From contig NZ_CP151642.1 of the NCBI RefSeq assembly GCF_038397785.1, forward strand, positions 1,054,001 to 1,118,000: 64,000 nt of DNA, written 5' to 3'. The notes below the pieces were generated by a model, which saw only the letters and a list, made by a program, of their open reading frames with translations, had not been told where the DNA came from and ran no database searches. The DNA comes from Salinibacterium sp. TMP30. Its GTDB lineage: Bacteria; Actinomycetota; Actinomycetes; Actinomycetales; Microbacteriaceae. Positions 43,319 through 53,641 of the stretch are shown one piece after another (the first letter of the stretch is position 1; each line of letters starts with the position of its first letter). A program made the position numbers and the translations under genes.

Positions 43319-43717
43319 TTACTTGACGAGGCGAAGTGCGAAGGGGTAACGGTAGCTCGTGCCGTCCTTGGCCTTCGTGAATGCGATGATCGAGTAGATT
43401 ACGCCGACCGCCCAGATTGCGAAGCTGAGCAGGCCCTGGATAATTGCGAAGAGGCCGAAAGTCACAATGGAGAGGATCAAGCCGAGGATAAACAAGGCGA
43501 CCTGTGCGATCGCCAGTGTGATCTGGAAGTTCAGCGCTTCCTTGGCTTCTACATTGGTGAAAGTGCCGCGGTCCTTGAAGATCAGCCAGATGATGAGTGA
43601 GGGCAGGAAGCTGAGGATTCCGCCCAGATGAGCGAATGACGCCCACTGGTTGTCCTCAGCCGTTGTCAGTTGCGCTGCCGGCTGCGGTGCGGCGGGCTGC
43701 GGATTTGCGTCAGTCAT
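43319..43717 (-). CDS. DUF4870 membrane protein 2
   Basis: A 132-residue paralogue of the previous gene, with a Pro/Ala/Gln-rich N terminus and the signature ASFAHLGGILSFLPSLIIWLIFKDRGTFTNVEAKEALNFQITL, then two or three helices. The ATG at 43717 has GAAAGG upstream as ribosome site. It lies divergent from hrcA. Function is unknown. Confidence 0.78.
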   Translation of the reverse strand: MTDANPQPAAPQPAAQLTTAEDNQWASFAHLGGILSFLPSLIIWLIFKDRGTFTNVEAKEALNFQITLAIAQVALFILGLILSIVTFGLFAIIQGLLSFAIWAVGVIYSIIAFTKAKDGTSYRYPFALRLVK

Positions 43718-43881
43718 GTGTTCGTGCCTTTCAGGTGAACGAGGGAAGTTCCCGGGTTTCATCAAAATGCTCGGTGTAACACCTGAGCATGTCCCCGGAG
43801 GGGTAGCGCCCAAGTACAGACACACGCTAGCGCTAAAGACTCGCGCGGTGCAACGGGTGTGTCGTGGTGTGTCGAGTAAGA

Positions 43882-43908
43882 TTGGCAGTCGAACGGATTG
43901 AGTGCCAA
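43882..43908 (+). promoter_or_regulatory. CIRCE element upstream of hrcA
   Basis: TTGGCAGTC (43882-43890), a 9-bp spacer and GAGTGCCAA (43900-43908) match the CIRCE consensus TTAGCACTC-N9-GAGTGCTAA with three changes. TAAGAT at 43877-43882 may be the -10, so bound HrcA would block the promoter. This predicts autoregulation of hrcA-dnaJ. Confidence 0.85.
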
Positions 43909-43929
43909 TCAAGAGAGGTGGGTGGTGGC

Positions 43930-44952
43930 ATGGTTTCCGCCCGCGGACTTGATGTGCTTCGAGTCATCGTGCAGGACTACGTTGCTACGCGCGAGCCTGT
44001 CGGATCCAAGTCGATAGTGGAGCGTCATTCTTTTGGCGTGTCTGCAGCAACGATTCGCAACGACATGGTTCTGCTTGAAGATGAAGAGCTGATTGCCGCG
44101 CCCCACACCTCGTCTGGTCGCGTGCCCACCGATAAGGGCTACCGGATGTTTGTAGACCAGCTTGCCGATCTGCGGCCCCTCACAAGCGCCCAACGTCAGG
44201 CGATCGAATCTTTCCTGGGCCAAGCAGACGACCTTGACGATGTTCTTGCCCGCACGGTGAGGATGTTGTCCCAGCTGACAAACAGCGTCGCGCTCGTACA
44301 GTATCCCTCGCTGGCAACCGCTCGGGTGCGTCACATTGAGTTGGTCCGACTGAGCACTTCGCGCATCATGTCGGTGTTCATTACAGATTCTGGCCGCATC
44401 GAACAACGGCTTCTTGATGTTTTCGAGCCCCTTGATGATGTGTTTCTTGGCGAAATGCGGGCAAAGTTGAACTCCGCTCTGAATGGGCAGTCGCTGCCGG
44501 AAGCGGCGGAGCGGCTCGCGAATTTTGCCGACATTTTTCCTGTCGAACGCCAACCGATTGTCAGTCAGGTGGCATCCAGTCTGGTTGAGCAGGTCTTGGC
44601 AAACCGTCATGACAAACTCGTATTAGCGGGCACAGCAAACCTTGCGCGAACTGAGCAAGACTTCGCGGGGAGCATTTTTCCCGTACTTGAGGCAATAGAA
44701 GAGCAAGTTACTTTGTTACGTCTCTTTGGAGAGATGCAGGTAACTAGCGGTTCTGTGTCTACTCGCATTGGGCGCGAGAACGCAGAATTCGGACTTGAAG
44801 AGACGTCTGTCGTTACGGGTGGGTATTCCTCGTCGGGCGGAGGCGTCGCGCGATTGGGTGTGTTAGGCCCAACTCGCATGGACTATTCGAACAATATGGC
44901 GGCAGTTCGCGCAGTAGCGCGGTACCTGTCACGACTTTTAGAAGACAACTGA
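43930..44952 (+). CDS. hrcA: Heat-inducible transcription repressor HrcA
   Basis: A 340-residue repressor. The winged-helix domain covers about 1-80 (RGLDVLRVIVQDYVATREPVGSKSI, SAATIRNDM, TSSGRVPTDKGYR), followed by the HrcA dimerisation and inserted domains. HrcA binds CIRCE and needs GroEL for activity. ATG 43930 is chosen since the domain starts there; the CIRCE lies 21 bp upstream. dnaJ follows after 23 bp. Confidence 0.95.
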   Translation: MVSARGLDVLRVIVQDYVATREPVGSKSIVERHSFGVSAATIRNDMVLLEDEELIAAPHTSSGRVPTDKGYRMFVDQLADLRPLTSAQRQAIESFLGQADDLDDVLARTVRMLSQLTNSVALVQYPSLATARVRHIELVRLSTSRIMSVFITDSGRIEQRLLDVFEPLDDVFLGEMRAKLNSALNGQSLPEAAERLANFADIFPVERQPIVSQVASSLVEQVLANRHDKLVLAGTANLARTEQDFAGSIFPVLEAIEEQVTLLRLFGEMQVTSGSVSTRIGRENAEFGLEETSVVTGGYSSSGGGVARLGVLGPTRMDYSNNMAAVRAVARYLSRLLEDN

Positions 44953-44975
44953 GCTCGTAAGGAGCAATCGGAACT

Positions 44976-46076
44976 TTGGCAGATCACTACGAAGCACTCG
45001 GCGTTGCGCGCGAGGCCACGCCCGAAGAAATTAAGAAGGCGTACCGCAAGCTCGCTCGAGAGTTGCATCCCGACGTCAACCCCAGCGCCGACGCGTCTGA
45101 ACGATTCAAGACAGTCACGCACGCCTATGACGTCTTGAGCGATCCGCAGCAGCGTCAGCAGTACGACATGGGAGGCAGCGGTGGCGGTTTCGGCGGCGCA
45201 AATTTCGGCTTTGGCGACATTTTCGAAACCTTCTTCGGCGGTGGCGGTGGCGGTCAATCGGTCGGGCCTCGTTCACGACGTGAGCGCGGTCAGGATGCCC
45301 TGCTGCGCGTTGAGGTGAGCCTCAAGGACACGATGTTTGGCGTATCGCGCGATATCGAGGTCAACACGGCTGTGCTGTGTGAGACCTGTGAGGGTAGCTG
45401 CTCGGCACCGGGCTCTTCACCGGTGCGCTGTGACATTTGTCAGGGCAGCGGTCAGATACAGCGCCAAGTACGCAGTCTTTTGGGTAACGTCATGACCTCG
45501 AGCCCGTGTGGAACGTGCCGCGGCTACGGCAACATCATCGTGAACCCCTGCGCCACGTGTGCAGGACAGGGCCGAGTGCGTGCGCAGCGCACCATTTCCG
45601 TGGACATCCCGGCGGGTATCGAAACTGGGTTGCGGTTGCAGATGCCCGGCCAAGGTGAAGTCGGGCCGGCGGGTGGACCCAACGGTGACCTCTTCCTGGA
45701 GATAAAGGTTCGTCACCACGACGTCTTTAGCCGCTCCGATGATGATTTGCTTGCGACCGTCGAGGTTCAGATGCTCGATGCGATCTTGGGCACCACCGTC
45801 ACCCTTGACGGCTTGGACGACACAGTCGAAGTGCATATTAAGCCCGGCACGCAGAGTGGCGAAGTGCTCACCGTTAAAGAGCGGGGGATCACGAGCCTGC
45901 GCGGTGGCGGTCGAGGTGACCTGCGACTGGGCATCCAGGTGGTCACTCCGACCAAGCTGAGTGGCGCAGAGCAGACGCTCGTTAAGCAGCTCGCGGCGAT
46001 CCGCAAGAACAAAGCGCCAGAGTTTGCTGAGTTCCAGCAGGGACTCTTTGCGAAGTTGCGCGACCGGTTCCTGTAG
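44976..46076 (+). CDS. dnaJ: Chaperone DnaJ
   Basis: A 366-residue type I J protein. The J domain (1-70) contains HPD, then comes a Gly/Phe region with [13 protein letters not shown]. Four CxxC repeats (about 130-200) form the zinc domain; the first repeat reads CETCEGSCS, slightly off the CxxCxGxG pattern. A C-terminal substrate domain follows. It works with DnaK, which is not encoded here. TTG 44976 is the start; GTAAGGAG lies upstream. It is co-transcribed with hrcA, the common actinobacterial dnaJ2 context. Confidence 0.95.
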   Translation: MADHYEALGVAREATPEEIKKAYRKLARELHPDVNPSADASERFKTVTHAYDVLSDPQQRQQYDMGGSGGGFGGANFGFGDIFETFFGGGGGGQSVGPRSRRERGQDALLRVEVSLKDTMFGVSRDIEVNTAVLCETCEGSCSAPGSSPVRCDICQGSGQIQRQVRSLLGNVMTSSPCGTCRGYGNIIVNPCATCAGQGRVRAQRTISVDIPAGIETGLRLQMPGQGEVGPAGGPNGDLFLEIKVRHHDVFSRSDDDLLATVEVQMLDAILGTTVTLDGLDDTVEVHIKPGTQSGEVLTVKERGITSLRGGGRGDLRLGIQVVTPTKLSGAEQTLVKQLAAIRKNKAPEFAEFQQGLFAKLRDRFL

Positions 46077-46085
46077 GCGAACACA

Positions 46086-46817
46086 GTGGCTCATCTCTAT
46101 ATCGATGAAGAACTCGACGACGCGAAGGTCGGCGACACTGTTTCGCTTACTAAGGCGGAGGCGCGCCACGCGGTAACAGTATCGCGACTTGCCGTCGGAG
46201 AAACTGTCGCGATTAGCAACGGCGCAGGGCTCACCGTTTCTGGGCGAATAACCACCGCAGAACACACCGAGCTCAGCATCGAAGTTGCCGAAGTGCAGCA
46301 CGCTGCCCGAAACACTCCCGCTGTGTTCCTTGCGCAAGCGCTCGCAAAAGCGGACCGAGATGACCTCGCCGTTCAAGTCGCCACCGAGCTCGGCATCGAT
46401 GGCGTAATTCCGTGGTCGGCTGCGCGCAGCATTTCGCGTTGGCAGGGCGCAAAGGTTGCCAAAGGCCGCGACCGTTGGGCAGCAATCGTGCGCGAGGCGA
46501 GCAAGCAATCGTTACGCACCTGGTTGCCCGACGTGCTTGATCTCGTCACGACGAAGCAACTGGCCGCGTTCGCTTCCAGCACCCGGATGCTCGTGCTCGA
46601 GCCAACCGCAACCGAGACCATCTCCGACCTTGTCGTGGATGATCGCGACATTGTGCTCGTCGTCGGACCCGAGGGTGGCGTGGCAGATCATGAGCTCGAG
46701 CTATTGACGGCGGCCGGAGCATCCACGGTTCGACTGGGTAGTGAAGTTCTGCGCACGTCAACGGCGGGCCCTGCGGCGCTTGCGGTCCTTAACGTCAAGC
46801 TTGGTCGCTGGGGCTAG
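46086..46817 (+). CDS. rsmE: 16S rRNA m3U1498 methyltransferase
   Basis: A 243-residue SPOUT methyltransferase. An N-terminal PUA-like domain (1-70) precedes the knot with VVGPEGGVADHELELL and LGSEVLRTSTAGPAAL, the SAM-binding trefoil motifs. RsmE methylates U1498 of 16S rRNA. The gene follows dnaJ after 9 bp, a linkage conserved in many bacteria. Confidence 0.92.
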   Translation: MAHLYIDEELDDAKVGDTVSLTKAEARHAVTVSRLAVGETVAISNGAGLTVSGRITTAEHTELSIEVAEVQHAARNTPAVFLAQALAKADRDDLAVQVATELGIDGVIPWSAARSISRWQGAKVAKGRDRWAAIVREASKQSLRTWLPDVLDLVTTKQLAAFASSTRMLVLEPTATETISDLVVDDRDIVLVVGPEGGVADHELELLTAAGASTVRLGSEVLRTSTAGPAALAVLNVKLGRWG

Positions 46818-46834
46818 AGGTTTAGGCTAGAGCT

Positions 46835-47185
46835 ATGTCTGATTCCCCTTCGATCTTTACTAAGATCATCGCTCGCGAGATTCCCGCGGATATCGTCTTC
46901 GAGTCAGATTCCGTAATCGCGTTTCGCGATATCGCGCCCCAAGCGCCTGTGCATCTGCTCGTCGTTCCTAAGACCGAGGAGTTTTCCAATGTTGCCGAGC
47001 TTGCCGCAGGCAATCCGGCATTGCTGGCTGAGCTGGTTTCGGTGGCACAGCAACTGGCCGATGAGCACACGCAGAGTGAGTACCGATTGATTTTCAACAC
47101 CGGCGAAAGTGCCGGTCAAACCGTGTTCCACGCTCACGCTCATGTGCTCGGTGGACACCTCGAGGAAGGCACCCTTGGTCATTAG
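46835..47185 (+). CDS. HIT-family nucleotide hydrolase (HINT-like)
   Basis: A 116-residue protein. The histidine triad is HAHAHVLGG near residue 99, and FTKIIAREIPADIVFESD is the typical start. HINT proteins cleave adenosine phosphoramidates or AMP-linked compounds. Although in line with rsmE, it has its own likely leaderless promoter: TAGGCT (46823-46828) is exactly 6 nt before the ATG. Confidence 0.9.
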   Translation: MSDSPSIFTKIIAREIPADIVFESDSVIAFRDIAPQAPVHLLVVPKTEEFSNVAELAAGNPALLAELVSVAQQLADEHTQSEYRLIFNTGESAGQTVFHAHAHVLGGHLEEGTLGH

Positions 47186-48239
47186 TGACTCCGAGTCCGT
47201 AGGCAGTGAGAAAGCACATCCCCCCGAGCGCGATAGCGTATCGATTGAAGTAGATGGCGTAGCCATGGTGCGGCTGCTAGGCCCACACGATCGACTGTTC
47301 CGCGTGGTCGAAAGCAAGTTTCCGGATGTCGAAATGCACGTTCGGGGAAACCAGATCACCTTGAGTGGCGACTCCGTTTCAGTCGCAGCCGCCCACGAAC
47401 TCGTGGAGGAACTCGTCACAATGGTGCGCGGCGGACACGACCTCGGCACGCAAGAGGTCGAATCGTCGGCGAGCATCCTGCGGCAGAGTCAGGGCAGCCC
47501 GAACCTGTTGCTTGGCCAAACGATTCTGACCGCTCGTGGCAAAGCCATTCGGCCCAAGACCTTGGGGCAGTCGCAGTATGTCGAGGCGATGGACAACAAC
47601 ACCATCGTTTTCGGGATCGGCCCGGCAGGAACAGGCAAGACCTATCTTGCGATGGCAAAGGCCGTCCAAGCCCTGCAGCGCAAAGAAGTCGACCGCATTA
47701 TTCTGAGTCGACCGGCGATTGAGGCTGGAGAGCGACTGGGCTTCTTGCCCGGTTCCCTCACTGACAAGATTGACCCGTACCTTCGGCCACTCTACGACGC
47801 GCTCAACGACATGATGGATCCAGAGCTGGTACCTAAGCTTCTGGCCGCTGGCACCGTTGAGGTTGCTCCTCTCGCCTACATGCGCGGGCGCACCCTCAAC
47901 AACTCGTTTGTTGTTCTTGATGAGGCCCAGAACACCACCCCAGAGCAGATGAAGATGTTCCTGACACGGCTGGGGTTCGACTCGAAGATGGTCATCACGG
48001 GCGACGTCACCCAGGTCGACCTGCCCGAGGGTGCGAGTGGGCTCAAGCTCGTCTCGAACGTGCTCACAGACATCGACGACATCCATTTCTCTGAGCTCAC
48101 GAGTGCCGACGTCGTGCGTCATAGCCTGGTTGGCCGGATTGTTGACGCGTACACAACGTACGATGCCGAGAAGCAGCGCGATGACTATTACCGCAAGAAC
48201 CGACCGCGCGCTCGAAGCCGCAACCACGAGGGACGTTAG
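47175..48239 (+). CDS. phoH: PhoH-family ATPase
   Basis: A 354-residue protein with an N-terminal KH-like segment (about 20-90) and the PhoH ATPase domain: Walker A GPAGTGKT, LSRPAIEAGE and Walker B VVLDEAQNTTPEQMK. PhoH is an ATPase probably acting in RNA metabolism; phoH-ybeY linkage supports a role with the ribosome. The start is uncertain: TTG 47175 overlaps the HIT gene by 11 bp and is the best candidate, with no strong ribosome site. Confidence 0.9.
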   Translation: MVISDSESVGSEKAHPPERDSVSIEVDGVAMVRLLGPHDRLFRVVESKFPDVEMHVRGNQITLSGDSVSVAAAHELVEELVTMVRGGHDLGTQEVESSASILRQSQGSPNLLLGQTILTARGKAIRPKTLGQSQYVEAMDNNTIVFGIGPAGTGKTYLAMAKAVQALQRKEVDRIILSRPAIEAGERLGFLPGSLTDKIDPYLRPLYDALNDMMDPELVPKLLAAGTVEVAPLAYMRGRTLNNSFVVLDEAQNTTPEQMKMFLTRLGFDSKMVITGDVTQVDLPEGASGLKLVSNVLTDIDDIHFSELTSADVVRHSLVGRIVDAYTTYDAEKQRDDYYRKNRPRARSRNHEGR

Positions 48240-48240
48240 C

Positions 48241-48702
48241 GTGTCTATTGAGATCAACAACGAGTCGGGCATCGACGTAGACGAACACGCGTTTCAGCGA
48301 CTGTGCACCTTCGCTCTCGACCAGCTTCATGTGCATCCGGATGCCGAACTAGGCATTGTGTTTGTCGACGAAGCAGCCATGGAGCAGCTTCACGTGCAGT
48401 GGATGGACGAACCCGGCCCCACCGACGTTCTCAGTTTTCCGATGGATGAATTGCGCCCCGGAACCGAAGAACGCCAGACCGCCGCTGGGCTGCTCGGCGA
48501 CATCGTGGTGTGCCCCCAGGTTGCGATTTCGCAGGCAGAGACCGCAGGGCATCCGCCACTTGATGAAATGCTGTTGCTGACCACGCACGGACTGCTGCAT
48601 TTGCTCGGATTCGACCACGCGGAACCCGACGAAGAAAAAGAGATGTTTAGCCTGCAGCGCGAAATTCTGTTGGGCTTTGCCCTTGCCGAACGAAGCCGGT
48701 AG
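48241..48702 (+). CDS. ybeY: Endoribonuclease YbeY
   Basis: A 153-residue metalloprotein with the zinc motif HGLLHLLGFDH (H-x3-H-x5-H) near 119-129 and the PTDVLSFPMDE signature. YbeY takes part in 16S rRNA 3' maturation and ribosome quality control. GTG 48241 starts 1 bp after the phoH stop. A longer frame from 48031 would overlap phoH and is rejected. Confidence 0.93.
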   Translation: MSIEINNESGIDVDEHAFQRLCTFALDQLHVHPDAELGIVFVDEAAMEQLHVQWMDEPGPTDVLSFPMDELRPGTEERQTAAGLLGDIVVCPQVAISQAETAGHPPLDEMLLLTTHGLLHLLGFDHAEPDEEKEMFSLQREILLGFALAERSR

Positions 48703-48708
48703 CCGCTC

Positions 48709-50019
48709 ATGCTGAACGGCATCTTCATCACCGCCGCGATCCTGCTAGTTTCGCTCGGTGGTTTGCTTGCAGCGGCCGACTCCGCACTGACAGTGCTCAG
48801 TCGCAGCGATCTGGTTGAACTTTCGGGTCGCAGTCGGGCGAAGAAATCCATTCTCGCGATCTCCCACGACTTGGGCGCTCACTTTAACGCGCTTAACTTC
48901 ATGCGAATCGTGCTCGAAACCACTGCGGCCGTTCTCGTGACGCTAGTGCTCGCTGCCGTGTTCGAGCAGTGGTGGCTTGCGCTGCTGTTCAGCGCACTCA
49001 TCATGACGGGCGCATCATTCGTTCTAGTCGGCTCCAGCCCTCGAAGCGTTGGGCGTGCCCACTCGCGCAAAGTGATCCAGATCGCTGCACCCTTGGTGCG
49101 CGGCATCCGCGTGATCTTGGGCCCCATCGCCGACGCCCTCGTCGCTATCGGTAACCGCGTGACCCCCGGTAGGCCACGAACGGCAACCTTCTCTAGCGAA
49201 GAACAACTGCTGAGCATGGTGGATGAAGCCACCGAACATGAAGTTCTGGATCAGGAAGATCGCGACCTCATCCACTCAATTTTTGAGTTCAACAGCACAG
49301 TGGTACGTGAGGTTATGATTCCGCGAACCGACATGGTGACGGTCGATGCCGATGTGACTGCGAGTGCGGCAATGGGGCTGTTCCTCAGTCGCGGAGTTTC
49401 ACGAGTTCCGGTTATCGGTGAAGACATCGATCAGGTTATGGGCGTGCTTTATCTTCGCGACGTTTCCCGGGTGGTCTACGAACAACCCATTGAGGCCGAC
49501 AAGCTCACGACTCGAGAGCTGGCTCGCCCCGCCCTGTTCGTGCCGGAATCACAGCGCGCCGACAGCCTGCTGCGTCAAATGCAGCTCGAATCGAATCATC
49601 TTGCGATGGTTGTCGACGAGTACGGCGGCATCGCAGGGCTAGTCTCATTGGAAGACCTCATCGAAGAACTCGTCGGCGATATCTCTGACGAGTACGACCG
49701 TGAGGTAGCAGAGTTCGAAGAGCTCGCTGATGGCACGTTCCGGGTGAGCGCGCGATTGCCGATCGATGAACTGGGTGACCTGTTCGGCCTCGAACTTGAC
49801 GATGACGAGGTCGACTCTGTCGGCGGTCTGATCATGAAAACTTTGGGCCGGCTGCCCGAGAGCGGTGCGGTAGCGCACTATTCCGGACTGGTACTCACAG
49901 CCGAGCGTACCGAGGGGCGACGCAAACGCATCAGCACGGTGCTTGTCGCTAAAGACCCCTCCCTTGACAATCAGCACGACTCAACCTCGGATGAACGAGA
50001 GAACGGTGAATCACAGTGA
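48709..50019 (+). CDS. CNNM/CorC-HlyC family transporter with CBS pair
   Basis: A 436-residue membrane protein: DUF21 domain with about four helices (1-135), a CBS pair (about 195-320, MIPRTDMVTVDADVTASAAM and VDEYGGIAGLVSLEDLIEELVGDI) and a CorC_HlyC domain at the C terminus. CNNM-type proteins export Mg2+ or other ions. The gene sits between ybeY and era, the usual actinobacterial place. Its stop overlaps the era GTG by 4 bp. Confidence 0.88.
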   Translation: MLNGIFITAAILLVSLGGLLAAADSALTVLSRSDLVELSGRSRAKKSILAISHDLGAHFNALNFMRIVLETTAAVLVTLVLAAVFEQWWLALLFSALIMTGASFVLVGSSPRSVGRAHSRKVIQIAAPLVRGIRVILGPIADALVAIGNRVTPGRPRTATFSSEEQLLSMVDEATEHEVLDQEDRDLIHSIFEFNSTVVREVMIPRTDMVTVDADVTASAAMGLFLSRGVSRVPVIGEDIDQVMGVLYLRDVSRVVYEQPIEADKLTTRELARPALFVPESQRADSLLRQMQLESNHLAMVVDEYGGIAGLVSLEDLIEELVGDISDEYDREVAEFEELADGTFRVSARLPIDELGDLFGLELDDDEVDSVGGLIMKTLGRLPESGAVAHYSGLVLTAERTEGRRKRISTVLVAKDPSLDNQHDSTSDERENGESQ

Positions 50020-50915
50020 CCGACGTCAGTGAGTTCAGAGCAGGATTTGTGACCTTTGTTGGTCGACCCAACGTCGGAAAGTCGACGCTCACTAACGCGC
50101 TCGTTGGCGAAAAGGTGGCCATTACCTCGTCGAAGCCGCAAACAACGCGACGCGCGATTCGTGGGTTGGTTCACCGGGAGGACGGTCAGCTGATTATCGT
50201 TGACACCCCCGGTATGCACCGCCCGCGCACCCTGCTGGGCGAGCGACTCAACTCGATCGTGCAAGACACTCTGGGCGAAGTAGACGTGATCGGGCTGTGC
50301 ATCCCCGCCAACGAAAAGATTGGTCCTGGCGACCGCTACATCAACGAACAACTCGATTCGTTTCCCCGCGCAAAGAAGGTGGCAATCGTCACCAAAATTG
50401 ACGCCTCATCGCGACCGGGTGTCGCAGAGCAACTTCGTGCCGTGAGTGAACTGCGCGACTGGGACGAGATCATCCCTATTTCGTCGTTTGACAGCATCCA
50501 GCTCGACATTTTGGCGACCGAACTCGTGAAACTGATGCCCGTGTCGCATGCCCTCTACCCTGATGATGCAGTCACTGACGAGTCAACCGAGTCGCGTGTT
50601 GCGGAGCTGATTCGCGAAGCTGCGCTCGAAGGCGTTATGGACGAACTGCCGCACTCGATCGCGGTCACTATTGACGACATGATCGAACGCGAGGACAAAG
50701 ACTTGCTCGAAGTATTCGCCAACATCTTTGTTGAGCGTGACAGCCAGAAGGGAATCATCATCGGCAAGGGTGGCGAGCGCTTGCAGGATGTCGGAGCTCG
50801 CGCACGTGCGGAGATTGAGAAGCTCGTGGGCAAGCAGATCTTCTTGTCGCTGCGGGTGAAAGTTGCCAAAGAATGGCAGCGTGACTCCAAGCAGTTGGGT
50901 CGTTTGGGCTTCTAG
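50016..50915 (+). CDS. era: GTPase Era
   Basis: A 299-residue protein. The GTPase domain has GRPNVGKST, DTPGMH and the weak G4 TKID; the C-terminal KH domain has GIIIGKGGERL near 245. Era binds the 3' end of 16S rRNA during 30S assembly. It ends the phoH-ybeY-corC-era string. Confidence 0.95.
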   Translation: MTDVSEFRAGFVTFVGRPNVGKSTLTNALVGEKVAITSSKPQTTRRAIRGLVHREDGQLIIVDTPGMHRPRTLLGERLNSIVQDTLGEVDVIGLCIPANEKIGPGDRYINEQLDSFPRAKKVAIVTKIDASSRPGVAEQLRAVSELRDWDEIIPISSFDSIQLDILATELVKLMPVSHALYPDDAVTDESTESRVAELIREAALEGVMDELPHSIAVTIDDMIEREDKDLLEVFANIFVERDSQKGIIIGKGGERLQDVGARARAEIEKLVGKQIFLSLRVKVAKEWQRDSKQLGRLGF

Positions 50916-50989
50916 TGCCCGCTCTGATCGCGGCACGGCTGTGGGATAACGGTTGGGGAACCACTCGCTAATCTGCGCTCAGGCAGTGC

Positions 50990-50995
50990 TATTCT
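50990..50995 (+). promoter_or_regulatory. leuA leader promoter -10 (extended)
   Basis: TGCTATTCT (TATTCT at 50990-50995) is an extended -10. It lies exactly 6 nt before GTG 51002, the second codon of the leader frame. The transcript may thus begin at or near the leader start codon. No good -35 is seen. Confidence 0.55.
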
Positions 50996-50998
50996 GAA

Positions 50999-51046
50999 AT
51001 GGTGTTGTTCGGTCTGCTCCTCCTTAGCTGCCGCGACGAGTCCTAA
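50999..51046 (+). CDS. leuA leader peptide
   Basis: A 15-codon frame encodes MVLFGLLLLSCRDES with five Leu codons, four of them in a row (51014-51025). It ends at TAA 51044 inside the loop of the following hairpin. If translation starts at GTG 51002 the peptide has 14 residues. It has the design of a leucine-sensing leader: stalling at the Leu run would put the ribosome on the 5' arm of the hairpin. Confidence 0.72.
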   Translation: MVLFGLLLLSCRDES

Positions 51047-51067
51047 TCCAGGCCTCACTCGTCGCGG
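51031..51067 (+). terminator. leuA attenuator hairpin
   Basis: CCGCGACGAGT (51031-51041) and ACTCGTCGCGG (51057-51067) form a perfect 11-bp stem with a 15-nt loop, followed by AGTTTGTC. The 5' arm overlaps the end of the leader peptide frame. Leader-peptide control upstream of leuA is known in Actinobacteria. The T-run is weak, so Rho-assisted termination is possible. Confidence 0.75.
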
Positions 51068-51118
51068 AGTTTGTCATTGGCTGACCAGATCCGTAACGAG
51101 TGGCCCACAAGGCCTTGA

Positions 51119-52909
<1,791 letters not shown>

Positions 52910-52925
52910 CTCACGCGCTTTCGCG

Positions 52926-52968
52926 AACACACACGCCTCGTAGCCCCGTGCTGTGGGGCGTCTGTGTT
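52926..52968. terminator. Hairpin after leuA
   Basis: AACACA (52926-52931) pairs with TGTGTT (52963-52968), and GCCCC (52943-52947) with GGGGC (52955-52959), giving a two-part stem between convergent leuA and the TRIC gene. A short T-run (TTTG) follows. Confidence 0.6.
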
Positions 52969-52984
52969 TGCTGCAGTGGAGGTC

Positions 52985-53641
52985 TTACGGCCGACGGAAC
53001 TTCGGCATGCCGCTGATGGTGCGCTGCTCGGGTAGCGTCCAATTGAAGAGCACCGCCAATACGCGCACGCCCACCGTGAGAGCAACACAGATAGAGGCGG
53101 CGAGAAATACGGGAACGTCGAAGCTCCGCATGACGACGAGGCTCGTCGTTCCGACGGTTGCGGCGACCGCATAGAGCGAACCGACGTGCATGAGCGCGAT
53201 GGGTAGCGAGAGCAGCATGTCGCGAAGAATGGATCCTCCAACCGCGGAGATTACGCCCACGAAAATTGCGGGAACTTCGGGGAGCCCGAGCGAGAGAGCC
53301 TTGGTGGTGCCGATCGCGCCGAAGAGACCGATGGTCAGCGCATCCAACACCGTGATTAGTGGGCCAAGGCGGGCAATCAGCCGCTCAAGCAGCATTCCAA
53401 ATAGTGCGGCACCCGTGACGACCACCAAATACCAGTTGGTTGTGAGCACAGCGGGCACTTCAGAAAGCACGACATCGCGGATGATTCCGCCGCCGAACCC
53501 CGTCGCGATTCCGATAATCGCGATGCCCAAGAGATCGAGCCTGCGGTCACGAAACTGAGAAGCGAACATGGCGCCCTGCATCGCACCGACGCCAACGGCA
53601 AGCAGTCCAGCCAACAGCGGGATCTCGAATGTCTCATTCAC
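52985..53641 (-). CDS. TRIC-family (YicG/UPF0126) cation channel-like protein
   Basis: A 218-residue protein with seven hydrophobic segments in two repeats, each with a GGGIIRDVVL or GGSILRDMLL motif, the hallmark of the bacterial TRIC family. Homologues form trimeric K+-permeable channels. The GTG start is at 53641. It is convergent with leuA; the region upstream (to recO) is unusually long. Confidence 0.85.
   Translation of the reverse strand: MNETFEIPLLAGLLAVGVGAMQGAMFASQFRDRRLDLLGIAIIGIATGFGGGIIRDVVLSEVPAVLTTNWYLVVVTGAALFGMLLERLIARLGPLITVLDALTIGLFGAIGTTKALSLGLPEVPAIFVGVISAVGGSILRDMLLSLPIALMHVGSLYAVAATVGTTSLVVMRSFDVPVFLAASICVALTVGVRVLAVLFNWTLPEQRTISGMPKFRRP

Noticed and set aside
45417-46508. 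363-residue open frame opposite dnaJ and rsmE
   Set aside because: It crosses two real genes on the other strand and has no recognisable motif.
47379-48272. 297-residue open frame opposite phoH
   Set aside because: Antisense shadow; phoH has all its ATPase motifs in the other strand.
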